Shown: piece after piece, positions 50,730 to 59,021 of the stretch
Numbering within the stretch: position 1 is the stretch's first letter
Layout: the number at the start of each line of letters is the position of its first letter
Made by a program: the position numbers and the translations under genes
NCBI GenBank assembly: GCA_049241565.1
Contig: JBMLQL010000009.1
Span: forward strand, 1 to 64,000
DNA length: 64,000 bases
From: DZBG01 sp049241565
GTDB taxonomy: Bacteria > Bdellovibrionota > Bacteriovoracia > Bacteriovoracales > Bacteriovoracaceae
Direction of reading: 5' to 3'
The notes under the pieces: model-generated
Database searches by the model: none
The model's input: the letters and a program-made list of their open reading frames with translations, nothing else
What the model was told of the DNA's origin: nothing

Positions 50730-51761
50730 ATGTACCTAGGAAAAGTTCTCACTCTCTCAGCTTTGCTGATGACGTCATGGAGCGCATTAGCGATGAATGC
50801 TCTTCCAGTGAAGGTTCCAGTTCCCGCAGATAACCCCCAAACACCTGCCAAAATAGAGCTAGGGAAAACTCTCTATTTTGATCCTCGTCTTTCTCATGAT
50901 GGGACAATTTCATGTAATTCATGTCACAACGTCATGGCCGATGGAGCTGATGGGCGTCCGGTGGGTGTAGGTGTTCGTGGTCAGCGTGGTGGACGTGGAA
51001 GTCCTACTGTTTGGAATTCGGCTTTTAATACAGTTCAATTCTGGGATGGACGAGCGGCTTCATTAGAAGAGCAGGCCAAGGGACCACTCACTAATCCAAT
51101 TGAGATGGGAATGAAAGATCATGATATGGTGATCGGACGTATCAAACTTATTCCGGGATATGTGGCCATGTTTAAAAAAGCATTTGGGCCTAAAGCGGAA
51201 GTGAATATTGATAATACGGCCAAGGCCATTGCTAGTTTTGAGAGAACATTGATCACTCCTAATTCTCCTTTTGATAAATACAAGCGTGGTAATAAAAAAG
51301 CGATGACGGCTTCAGCGATCAAAGGAATGAAGCTGGTAGAGGAGATTGGTTGTACTTCATGTCACGTCGGAGACAATTTCAATGGAGAAGGTTTCAAAAT
51401 GGGTGAAGGGAACTACCAACCTTTCCCTCAGATTCCAGGTTCAAAGTATGATAAGCAGTACGACCTTACGGCCGATCTAGGTCGTTTTGAAGTGACAAAA
51501 GATCCTGAAGATAAAAATAAGTGGCGTGTTCCAACTTGGAGAAATGTGGCCCTTACCGCACCTTATTTCCATAATGGGAAAGTAGTCACTCTTGATGAGG
51601 CCGTAAGAGTCATGGCGAAAACTCAGTTAGATGTTGATCTAAAAGAAGAGCAAGTGACTGATATTGTCGCATTTTTAAATGCACTTACAGGAGAATTTCC
51701 AAAGATTTCGATGCCAAGACTTCCAATGACTCCAGGAATTACTCACACTCCAGATCCATAG
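50730..51761 (+). CDS. Di-haem cytochrome c peroxidase
   Basis: 343 residues from the ATG at 50730 (AGGAGG just upstream; the in-frame frame continues further 5' only inside ppsR). A signal peptide ends SALAMN. Two c-type haem motifs are visible: CNSCH near residue 65 and CTSCH near residue 210, as in CcpA/MauG peroxidases. GRPVGVGVRGQRGGRGSPT is characteristic. It reduces H2O2 in the periplasm with electrons from a c-type cytochrome. Presence implies an aerobic chain. It is convergent with miaA by two bases. Confidence 0.94.
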   Translation: MYLGKVLTLSALLMTSWSALAMNALPVKVPVPADNPQTPAKIELGKTLYFDPRLSHDGTISCNSCHNVMADGADGRPVGVGVRGQRGGRGSPTVWNSAFNTVQFWDGRAASLEEQAKGPLTNPIEMGMKDHDMVIGRIKLIPGYVAMFKKAFGPKAEVNIDNTAKAIASFERTLITPNSPFDKYKRGNKKAMTASAIKGMKLVEEIGCTSCHVGDNFNGEGFKMGEGNYQPFPQIPGSKYDKQYDLTADLGRFEVTKDPEDKNKWRVPTWRNVALTAPYFHNGKVVTLDEAVRVMAKTQLDVDLKEEQVTDIVAFLNALTGEFPKISMPRLPMTPGITHTPDP

Positions 51762-51763
51762 TC

Positions 51764-52711
51764 TTATTTTTTGATAAATTCATCCACTCTCTTAAAGAGT
51801 TCTTCTCTTTGAGTAAGTGGGTGAAATTCCATTTTTGAATGATCTCTATTAAACCAAGTCCTCTGAGATTTTGCTAATTGTCTAGTATGAATCACGATTT
51901 GTTCTTCGAGTTCTTCTAATGTGAGAATTTCTTTTTTGATAAAGCTTATTGTCTCTTTATAACCAATAGAGCTTAGAGGTTTTTCTTCACCACTAAACCC
52001 ACGTTTTAAAAGATCACTCACTTCCTCAATAAGACCACTCTGAAGCATTTTCTTTGTTCTTTGCTCAATGATTGGCCAGTGTTCTTCTCTGGGAAGATTA
52101 AGATAGATATTGAGAGTATCCCAGTTGTGTTGAGAGATTCCTAATTGAGTATTCTCTTGATCTTTTTTTTCTCGGGCCAGGGAAAGTTTGGTTCCTGTAT
52201 TCCAGAAGTGTTCCACTGCACGTCTAATTCGATAGTGATCGTTTTCGTGATAACGCTGAAAACTCTCAAAATCATTTTCTTTAAGACTAATGAGAAAGGG
52301 GGTAATGCCTTCAGCATCATAGAGTCGGTCAGAGCGCTCAATTATTTCTTTGGGAGTTGTGGGAGAGTCATACATACCTTTAAGAACGGCCTGAAGATAA
52401 AACCCACTTCCTCCTACAAGATAGACAGTCTTACCTTGGCGATGAAGTTCTTCAATGATGGGAGTGGCCTGCTTGGCATAGTCAGCAGCATTAAGTGGCT
52501 CAGCGATACTGCTCACATCAACCATATGATGATTGACTCTTTTTTGTTCATCCTTGGTTGGCTTAGCTGTTCCAATAGTGATTTCTTTATAGAGAAGAAG
52601 AGAGTCAAAGTTAACAATCTCACCCCCAAACCGTTCGGCCAGTTCAAGACTAATATCCGTCTTTCCCGAGGCGGTAGGGCCTGAGATCACAATAACTTTA
52701 TGGCTCCTCAT
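51764..52711 (-). CDS. miaA: tRNA dimethylallyltransferase
   Basis: 315 residues. P-loop GPTASGKTDISLELA, then VNFDSLLLYKEITIGTAKP where the Asp binds the tRNA phosphodonor, and later FWNTGTKLS and TRQLAKSQRTWF near the C-terminus. It transfers a dimethylallyl group to A37 of tRNAs reading UNN codons. It overlaps mutL by four bases, the conserved mutL-miaA order, and is the last gene of dgc-mutL-miaA. Confidence 0.95.
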   Translation of the reverse strand: MRSHKVIVISGPTASGKTDISLELAERFGGEIVNFDSLLLYKEITIGTAKPTKDEQKRVNHHMVDVSSIAEPLNAADYAKQATPIIEELHRQGKTVYLVGGSGFYLQAVLKGMYDSPTTPKEIIERSDRLYDAEGITPFLISLKENDFESFQRYHENDHYRIRRAVEHFWNTGTKLSLAREKKDQENTQLGISQHNWDTLNIYLNLPREEHWPIIEQRTKKMLQSGLIEEVSDLLKRGFSGEEKPLSSIGYKETISFIKKEILTLEELEEQIVIHTRQLAKSQRTWFNRDHSKMEFHPLTQREELFKRVDEFIKK

Positions 52712-54351
52712 TTAAAGAGCCTTGAAAGATGCGCCTTATCGAGTGGAACCATAATTCCAAGTTCAAGAAGTTTTGATTTCGTACAAAAGGCGAGCATGGT
52801 TTCAAGTGTGTGTTGGCCTAAGTCACGGGAGCGAAGACCTAGTTCTTTAATGCTTATTTGGTGCAGATCTTTCTGCTCTAATAATTGAGAGCAAATGAGC
52901 TTTAAAGGGAAGCCATTAAGCCATTCAGGGATGGCCCTCAAAACTAAAATATCATTGAGAGGTTCAATTTCAAAACCATGTTGACTCAAGTTTTTCCAAA
53001 TATTATTTTTCTTATTGAATGAAAATGATTCACTGACAAGAAGAGGAATGCTTGCTGAAGGAAGCTTCAGCTTTTCTTCGATATAATGGGAAAGCCAATT
53101 TTCTATTTGTAAGACAAAATAGGATTCTTGTTCTTGAAAAAAAACAAATTCAGAGTGAGGCCAGCTCCAGGCCTGTCCATATTCTTGAACTTCGTCTCCA
53201 TGAGGAGAAAAAACGCCATCAAAATTATAGTTTTGCTCTTGCTGTGTAAGGCTCCAATCATTTTTTCCCATATCAAAGGCAGACTGAGATGAGTGATTTG
53301 GCTCCATTACTCCGGAAGTTGATAGGCCTCCATGTGAAGTAACTGGTTTTAGTTGCTTGATAGATGAAGTGAGAAGCGAGACTAATTTTGAGTGAGAAAG
53401 GCACTTCACCACAGTTTTACTTGGATGAACGTTAACATCTATCTCATCTGTAGGAACTTTTATAGAGAGACAATACTGAAACATCTCTTGCCCATTAAAA
53501 AGAGATTGAAGGGCCCCTGCAATAATTCGGTGAAGCTGCTTATCAAGGATCAATCTATTATTAATAAATAAATAGGCCCATTTAACAGGAGTTTTAACGA
53601 ATTGAGGAATGAAGTGGCCTTGAACCTCGATACCGTCATAGGCATGAGAAACAGTTTGAATTTCAATTTCTTTTCTCGTTTTATGAGGAATAAGATCTAG
53701 TAGACGATTTTCAATACTCTCTTTCTGTCCATAGAAAATTCTCTCATCTTCATCAAATTCAAAACTGAATTTGATCTCTGGGTGCGAGACGACAAAAGAA
53801 TAGAAAACCTTTTTTAAGAAAAGTTTTTCGGTATTTTGAGATTGGATAAATTTTAAGCGTGTCGGTGTATTAAAAAAAAGATCTTTGATATAGAGCTCAG
53901 TCCCATGGGCCTTTCCAGATTTTTGGAGATGGCCATGATAAAGAGTCCGCGCCCCTTCAATCTTTATTTCTGAGCCTTCTTTTTCCTTTGTGGCAAAACT
54001 AGTACAATGAACTCGAGAGACAGAAGCAATAGAGGCCAGGGCTTCACCGCGGAAGCCATAGGTGTACAGACCAAAAAGATCTTCGAACCTTTTAAGTTTT
54101 GAGGTTGCATGACGAGAGAAGGCTAGAGGGAGATCTTGGTAAGTCATCCCATGGCCATTATCTTTGAGAGCGATCAGATCAAGACCACCATTTTTAATCT
54201 GGAGATCAAGCTCAGTGGCTCCTGCATCGATCGCATTTTCAAGAATTTCTTTGATGAGATTGGCCGGACGTTCTATAACTTCGCCGGCCTTAATTTGATC
54301 AATAAGATGTTCAGGAAGCAGGTCAATCTTCGGGGGATTTTTTAACGTCAT
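52708..54351 (-). CDS. mutL: DNA mismatch repair protein MutL
   Basis: 547 residues. GHKL ATPase motifs are visible: DLLPEHLIDQIKAGEVIERPANLIKE, ENAIDAGAT, DNGHGM, and FGLYTYGFRGEALASI. The middle is variable, as usual. The C-terminal dimerisation domain lacks the endonuclease motif DQHAxxERxxYE, so it is a MutL of the E. coli type or has lost the nuclease. It starts exactly one base after the dgc stop. Confidence 0.93.
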   Translation of the reverse strand: MTLKNPPKIDLLPEHLIDQIKAGEVIERPANLIKEILENAIDAGATELDLQIKNGGLDLIALKDNGHGMTYQDLPLAFSRHATSKLKRFEDLFGLYTYGFRGEALASIASVSRVHCTSFATKEKEGSEIKIEGARTLYHGHLQKSGKAHGTELYIKDLFFNTPTRLKFIQSQNTEKLFLKKVFYSFVVSHPEIKFSFEFDEDERIFYGQKESIENRLLDLIPHKTRKEIEIQTVSHAYDGIEVQGHFIPQFVKTPVKWAYLFINNRLILDKQLHRIIAGALQSLFNGQEMFQYCLSIKVPTDEIDVNVHPSKTVVKCLSHSKLVSLLTSSIKQLKPVTSHGGLSTSGVMEPNHSSQSAFDMGKNDWSLTQQEQNYNFDGVFSPHGDEVQEYGQAWSWPHSEFVFFQEQESYFVLQIENWLSHYIEEKLKLPSASIPLLVSESFSFNKKNNIWKNLSQHGFEIEPLNDILVLRAIPEWLNGFPLKLICSQLLEQKDLHQISIKELGLRSRDLGQHTLETMLAFCTKSKLLELGIMVPLDKAHLSRLFK

Positions 54352-55260
54352 CTAACCCTTAAAGAAATTGACTTGATTACGGCCGCCTTCCTTAGATTTA
54401 TAAACTGAAGAGTCAGCTCTTTTGAAAAGATCTGTTCCTGTTGCGACACCTTGGCGATAGTCGGCCACACCAATAGAAGCAGTGACAGGAAGTCGCTTTC
54501 CGTCATAAATAAATTCATGTTTTTCAACGAGTTTTCTAAGGCGCTCAGCAATCTCAAAGCCTTGCTTTAAATTTGTGTTAGGGAGGAGGACACAGAATTC
54601 CTCTCCACCGTAGCGAGCAAAGACATCACCTTGACGAACACCATTACTGCGAATGAGCTGTGCTTTTTCTTTAAGAACATAGTCACCAGCATCATGGCCG
54701 TAATTATCATTGAGTTTTTTAAAATGATCGAGATCAAAAATAATAAGTGTCAGTGGCTTACCAGTGAGTTTTGATTTCTTCACCTCAGCTTCAAGCGCAT
54801 TATTAAAATAAGATTTGTTATAACAACGAGTCAGACCATCAGTATTCGCTTCTTCGTGAAGCTTATCATAGGTCAAACGCTCAGGATCTCCCTTAGGAAG
54901 ATACTTCATGGCAATAGATCCAATTTTAATAACATCAGCGCGTTTAAGTTCCGTCGGTGCTTCTAGTTTTTGATTATTAAGATAAGTTCCATTGGCCGAA
55001 CCTAAATCTGTTACAGTAGATGTTTCATCATTAGTTGAAATTTGAAAATGGCGACGAGAGACTCCGTGAAAATCTAAACTGATCGTACAATCAGGATTTC
55101 TTCCCACAACAGTTTCACCTGGTTGAAGATCGTAGATTGATCCATTTAGATCTCCACCTACAACGAGTAAACACGAAGGCTTTTTCTGTGCTTCCTCTTC
55201 AGCGGCAGCGAGGGCCTTTCTGATATCGGTGATAACGATGGTTGAATTGTCGTCAGACAT
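54352..55260 (-). CDS. FHA-domain diguanylate cyclase (DgcB-like)
   Basis: 302 residues. Residues ~40-115 form an FHA domain (GETVVGRNPDCTISLDFHGVSRRHFQI, then DLGSANGTYLNN). Residues ~135-300 are a GGDEF domain with DTLT-like TDGLTRCYNKSYF, active site RYGGEEFCVLL and the inhibitory I-site RQGD five residues before it. The short N-terminal tail has Thr7 and Thr11 near STIVITD, which a Ser/Thr kinase could phosphorylate for FHA docking. The layout matches Bdellovibrio DgcB, which controls prey invasion. First gene of a dgc-mutL-miaA run. Confidence 0.92.
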   Translation of the reverse strand: MSDDNSTIVITDIRKALAAAEEEAQKKPSCLLVVGGDLNGSIYDLQPGETVVGRNPDCTISLDFHGVSRRHFQISTNDETSTVTDLGSANGTYLNNQKLEAPTELKRADVIKIGSIAMKYLPKGDPERLTYDKLHEEANTDGLTRCYNKSYFNNALEAEVKKSKLTGKPLTLIIFDLDHFKKLNDNYGHDAGDYVLKEKAQLIRSNGVRQGDVFARYGGEEFCVLLPNTNLKQGFEIAERLRKLVEKHEFIYDGKRLPVTASIGVADYRQGVATGTDLFKRADSSVYKSKEGGRNQVNFFKG

Positions 55261-55362
55261 GATTTCTCCAATAGAAACAATACGTTATAACAGTTTAATT
55301 TTAGACCTAAATGCTAGTTAGTTCAAGCTACGGCAAACAGGGCCCAGTCCTTATTCTTATCG

Positions 55363-56598
55363 TCACTTTCCGTGGGTTTTTAACCACTCTTTAGCGTATT
55401 TCTTCCCGGCCTCAACTCCTGGTTGATTGAAAGGGTCAAGTTTCATCAGCTCTCCCATATAGACCGTAAGGGCCTCACTAAAAAGGATGAGCTGTCCTAA
55501 GCTATAGGCCGTTAATTCTTTAATACTTAGATGAGTAATATGTCGTTTATTTTCTTGGAGGGCCTTAAAACTCCCTACAAATTCTGCTTGAAAAAGTTGA
55601 GAGAGAGAGAAGGTTTTAAGAAGGTTAAAACTTGAGGCATCAAATGAGTTATTCAAGCTATAGTCAGTTTTGAATTTTTCAACTTGAATCAGAACCATCA
55701 TTTTATCATTAGGACCTTCCATAAATAATTGCATTTGAGAGTGTTGATCCGTGGCCCCATAAGCAGGAATAGGTGTGAGTCCCTTTCCGTTTTTCCCTAA
55801 GCTTTCCGCCCATAATTGAACAAACCATGCAGAGAATTCTTTTAAAAGAGAAGAGTAAGGCATTATCACTGTCTGATTCACGTGATGTTCATTATGTAAA
55901 TCAGCAAGAAGATTTCCTAACTCAATAAAGTTTTTATTTTTGGCAGGATTAATAACAAATTCTTGATAATCAGCAGCACCCTGAAGAAGCTCCTTCACAT
56001 TAACACCTGCAAAAAGAGCGGGGAATAATCCAACGGGAGTGAGAACTGAAAATCTCCCCCCAACATTTGAAGGAACATCAAGACATGTAATATTTTTTTC
56101 AGCTCCGAGTTTTCTAAAATCTCCGAGAACAGGATCAGTACAAAAAACAAAATGATCCGAGTAATCTTTTTCTGTTAGACCCTGCTCGTGAAAAAGATTG
56201 AGAACGATACTCATGCTGGCCACGGTCTCAGCCGTTGTTCCTGATTTTGAAACGACAAAGATCACAGCTTCTTTCATCTTAACATTTTGAAGTCTGGCCT
56301 TGGTATCATCAGGATCAATATTATTTAGCAAAATGAATTGATTCATTTTCTCAGGGACTAGAGCTCTTAAGATCATCTCTGGGCCAAGAGCACTTCCACC
56401 GATCCCAATATGAATAAAGACTTTTTTATTCTTATGTTTTTCATAGGCCGCTAAAGATTGTTGAAGAAGATCTGTTCTTTGTGGAAGTCCGAAAAAACCA
56501 ATTTCAGGATTTTGAGTGAGAGTCTTTAGAAAAGACTCAAAACTTGAAGCTGGTTTTGCTTTTGCAGTGACTGATGAGTGGAGATGAATATTAAGCAT
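55363..56598 (-). CDS. pgi: Glucose-6-phosphate isomerase
   Basis: 411 residues from the ATG at 56598, which overlaps the acyl-CoA dehydrogenase stop by eight bases; the in-frame codon at 56667 would add a leader that reads through dehydrogenase sequence. Landmarks: IHIGIGGSALGPEM, VVSKSGTTAETVASM, and the C-terminal LILFSEALTVYMGELMKLDPFNQPGVEAGK. It interconverts glucose-6-P and fructose-6-P, linking PTS sugar to glycolysis. Shorter than E. coli Pgi (549) but like the short bacterial class. Confidence 0.94.
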   Translation of the reverse strand: MLNIHLHSSVTAKAKPASSFESFLKTLTQNPEIGFFGLPQRTDLLQQSLAAYEKHKNKKVFIHIGIGGSALGPEMILRALVPEKMNQFILLNNIDPDDTKARLQNVKMKEAVIFVVSKSGTTAETVASMSIVLNLFHEQGLTEKDYSDHFVFCTDPVLGDFRKLGAEKNITCLDVPSNVGGRFSVLTPVGLFPALFAGVNVKELLQGAADYQEFVINPAKNKNFIELGNLLADLHNEHHVNQTVIMPYSSLLKEFSAWFVQLWAESLGKNGKGLTPIPAYGATDQHSQMQLFMEGPNDKMMVLIQVEKFKTDYSLNNSFDASSFNLLKTFSLSQLFQAEFVGSFKALQENKRHITHLSIKELTAYSLGQLILFSEALTVYMGELMKLDPFNQPGVEAGKKYAKEWLKTHGK

Positions 56599-57730
56599 GT
56601 GATTCGTATTCCTTCTTAAGGTGGCGTGCAATGACGACTCGTTGAATTTGATTGGTCCCTTCAACAATTTGAAGAACTTTAGCGTCTCTCATAAATCGCT
56701 CGACAGGATACTCAGAAGTATAGCCAACACCCCCTAGAATCTGGACAGCATCAGTGGTGACTTTCATCGCACAATCTGTGGCCTTAAGTTTGGCCATTGA
56801 ACATAATTTTGAATTAGGTTTATCTGAATCTAAACTAGCTGCAGCGGCATGAACCATAAGCCTTGAAGCTTCCACATCAACGGCCATATCACTCATCATG
56901 AATTGAAGACCTTGAAAATCAAAAATGGCCTGTTTGAATTGATGACGGCTAAGAGAATACTTAACAGCTTCATCAAGAGCACGTGTGGCACATCCTACAC
57001 CAATAGCGGCAATGGCCACGCGTCCACGATCAAGTCCACCCATGGCCACACTAAAGCCTTTTCCTTCTTCTAAAAGAAGATCTTCATTGGCCACAAAACA
57101 GTTTTCAAAAACTAGCTCACGAGTAGGTGATGTTTTCCATCCCATCTTCTTTTCAGCTTTGCCGTAGCTAAAACCTTTGGCCCCATCACGAACAATAAAA
57201 GCTGAAATTCCTTTCGCTCCCTCAGCGCCAGTGCGAGCAAAGACGATATAAGTTTTAGCGATGCCTCCAGAAGTGATCCACATTTTTGAACCATTCAGGA
57301 TATAACCACCTTCAGTCTTTTTGGCCGTTGTTTTCATGGCAGCGGCATCCGAACCGGAATGAGATTCAGATAGGGCAAAAGCTCCAATCTCTTCTCCAGA
57401 TGTTAAAGCAGGAAGATATTTTTCTTTTTGTTTTTCATTTCCATAGTTTTGAAGAATGGTTTGAACCATTGAGGAAACGGAAATAGTCACAGCATAAGGG
57501 ACTGAGTATTTAGCGATCTCTTCAAGAACAAGGCAATAATCTGTATAAGAGAGGCCTGCTCCACCGAATTCTTCTGGAAGAGTCACTCCGGCCACTCCAT
57601 AATCACCAAGGCCTCTGAAGATTTCCATGCGAAATTTTCCTTCAGCATCATCGTGTTCCATATGTGGTTCGATAGATTCTTTACAGAATTTGCCCAGTTG
57701 ACCGACGAGTTCTTTTTGAAAATCATTCAT
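56591..57730 (-). CDS. Acyl-CoA dehydrogenase
   Basis: 379 residues. PEEFGGAGLSYTDY, ALSESHSGSDAAA, WITSGG and the catalytic Glu in IVEGTNQIQRVVIA are all present, so it is a complete enzyme of the medium/short-chain type. It is between the isovaleryl-type gene (3-base gap) and pgi (8-base overlap) on the same strand, forming an acd-acd-pgi run. Fatty-acid or branched-chain acyl-CoA substrate undetermined. Confidence 0.93.
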   Translation of the reverse strand: MNDFQKELVGQLGKFCKESIEPHMEHDDAEGKFRMEIFRGLGDYGVAGVTLPEEFGGAGLSYTDYCLVLEEIAKYSVPYAVTISVSSMVQTILQNYGNEKQKEKYLPALTSGEEIGAFALSESHSGSDAAAMKTTAKKTEGGYILNGSKMWITSGGIAKTYIVFARTGAEGAKGISAFIVRDGAKGFSYGKAEKKMGWKTSPTRELVFENCFVANEDLLLEEGKGFSVAMGGLDRGRVAIAAIGVGCATRALDEAVKYSLSRHQFKQAIFDFQGLQFMMSDMAVDVEASRLMVHAAAASLDSDKPNSKLCSMAKLKATDCAMKVTTDAVQILGGVGYTSEYPVERFMRDAKVLQIVEGTNQIQRVVIARHLKKEYESHA

Positions 57731-57733
57731 GAA

Positions 57734-58879
57734 TTAACCTTTAAGTGCTTCGTTAAGAAGATTTTTAGCAATGATCATAATCATGACTTCATTTGTTCCA
57801 GCACCAATCTCATTAAGTTTGTTATCTCTCATCATGCGCTCAACTGGAAACTCACGTGAGTAACCGTATCCACCATGAAGTTGGATGGCATCAAGAGCAA
57901 TCTTAGTCGCCATCTTTGGAAGTTGAAGTTTTACTGCTGAAGCAAGAGTATTTGATTTATTTCCATGATCGTACTCATAACAAACTGTATAGAGCATGCG
58001 TCTCATGGCCTCTGTTTCAGAATACATCTCAGCGATCATCTTTTGAATCATTTGAAAGTGCGCAAGATTTTTTCCGAATTGTTTTCTTTCTCCAGCATAC
58101 TTCACACATTGATCAAGACAAGCTTGAGCGATACCGAGAGAGATACCGGCAATAGTGATTCTTTCGATCTCAAGATTTTTCATCATGTGAACAACAGAAT
58201 CACCTTCTTCACCTATACGATTGGCCAGTGGAACCTTCGCTTTTTGAAATGCGAGTTCTCCAGTAGGTGATGAGCGCATTCCCATTTTGTGAATTTCTTT
58301 TGAAACGGTAAAACCTGGTGTTCCTTTTTCAACGACAAAAGTCGTAAGATCTTTTTTTCCCGCACCAGTTCTTGTGTAGAGATACACAACGTCCGCGTAT
58401 TGTGCATTTGTAATCCACATTTTATTTCCGGTAATCTCGTAGAAATCTCCCGTTTTTACGGCCTTGGTTTGCATGCCGACAGCATCAGACCCAAACTCAG
58501 GCTCACTCATTCCCATACAGCCGATATGTTCACCCGAGATAAGTTTAGGAAGGTACTTGGCTTTTTGTTCATGGGAGCCATTATTATTTAAATTATTTAC
58601 GCAAAGAATGGCGTGGGCGAGATAAGAGAGAGTTGAACCGGCGCAGGCTTTACCAAATTCCTCCATCACGATCGTGGCGGCAGTGGCTCCCATGCCTGAA
58701 CCGCCGTATTCAGGATCTGCTGTGATTCCAAGCAGACCAAGGTCTCCCATATGTTTGAAAGCTTTTAGGTTAAAAGATTCTTCGTTATCATGTTTTTCCG
58801 CTACTGGAGCAAGCTCTTTTTGGGCGAAATCACGACATACTTTTTGAAGTTCTTTTTCCTCATTGCTGAAAAACCACAT
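57734..58879 (-). CDS. Isovaleryl-CoA dehydrogenase-like acyl-CoA dehydrogenase
   Basis: 381 residues from the ATG at 58879 (AAGGA seven bases upstream; the longer reading frame adds ~30 residues with cysteines that do not belong). The usual C-terminal Glu site reads IGAGTNEVM with Ala instead of Glu, exactly as in isovaleryl-CoA dehydrogenase. There the base is a Glu in the LERxxLA helix; here LEIERITIAGISLG keeps it. It should oxidise a branched short acyl-CoA in leucine breakdown. No 3-methylcrotonyl-CoA carboxylase genes are in the window. Confidence 0.85.
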   Translation of the reverse strand: MWFFSNEEKELQKVCRDFAQKELAPVAEKHDNEESFNLKAFKHMGDLGLLGITADPEYGGSGMGATAATIVMEEFGKACAGSTLSYLAHAILCVNNLNNNGSHEQKAKYLPKLISGEHIGCMGMSEPEFGSDAVGMQTKAVKTGDFYEITGNKMWITNAQYADVVYLYTRTGAGKKDLTTFVVEKGTPGFTVSKEIHKMGMRSSPTGELAFQKAKVPLANRIGEEGDSVVHMMKNLEIERITIAGISLGIAQACLDQCVKYAGERKQFGKNLAHFQMIQKMIAEMYSETEAMRRMLYTVCYEYDHGNKSNTLASAVKLQLPKMATKIALDAIQLHGGYGYSREFPVERMMRDNKLNEIGAGTNEVMIMIIAKNLLNEALKG

Positions 58880-59021
58880 AACATCATCCTTTTTTGAAAA
58901 TTCAAGTGCCGAAAGTGTATCGAAAAAATCAGTTTTTGTGAAACAAACAGGGCATTTATTTTGGTACACTTATTAGACTTATTTAAGATAAACTTAGTCT
59001 AGAAATCTGGAGTAATAAAAT

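Noticed and set aside
58880..58969. N-terminal extension of the isovaleryl-type dehydrogenase containing a CPxC motif
   Set aside because: The standard N-terminus of the family (FFSNEEKELQKVCRDFAQ) begins right at the ATG at 58879, which has a good ribosome binding site.
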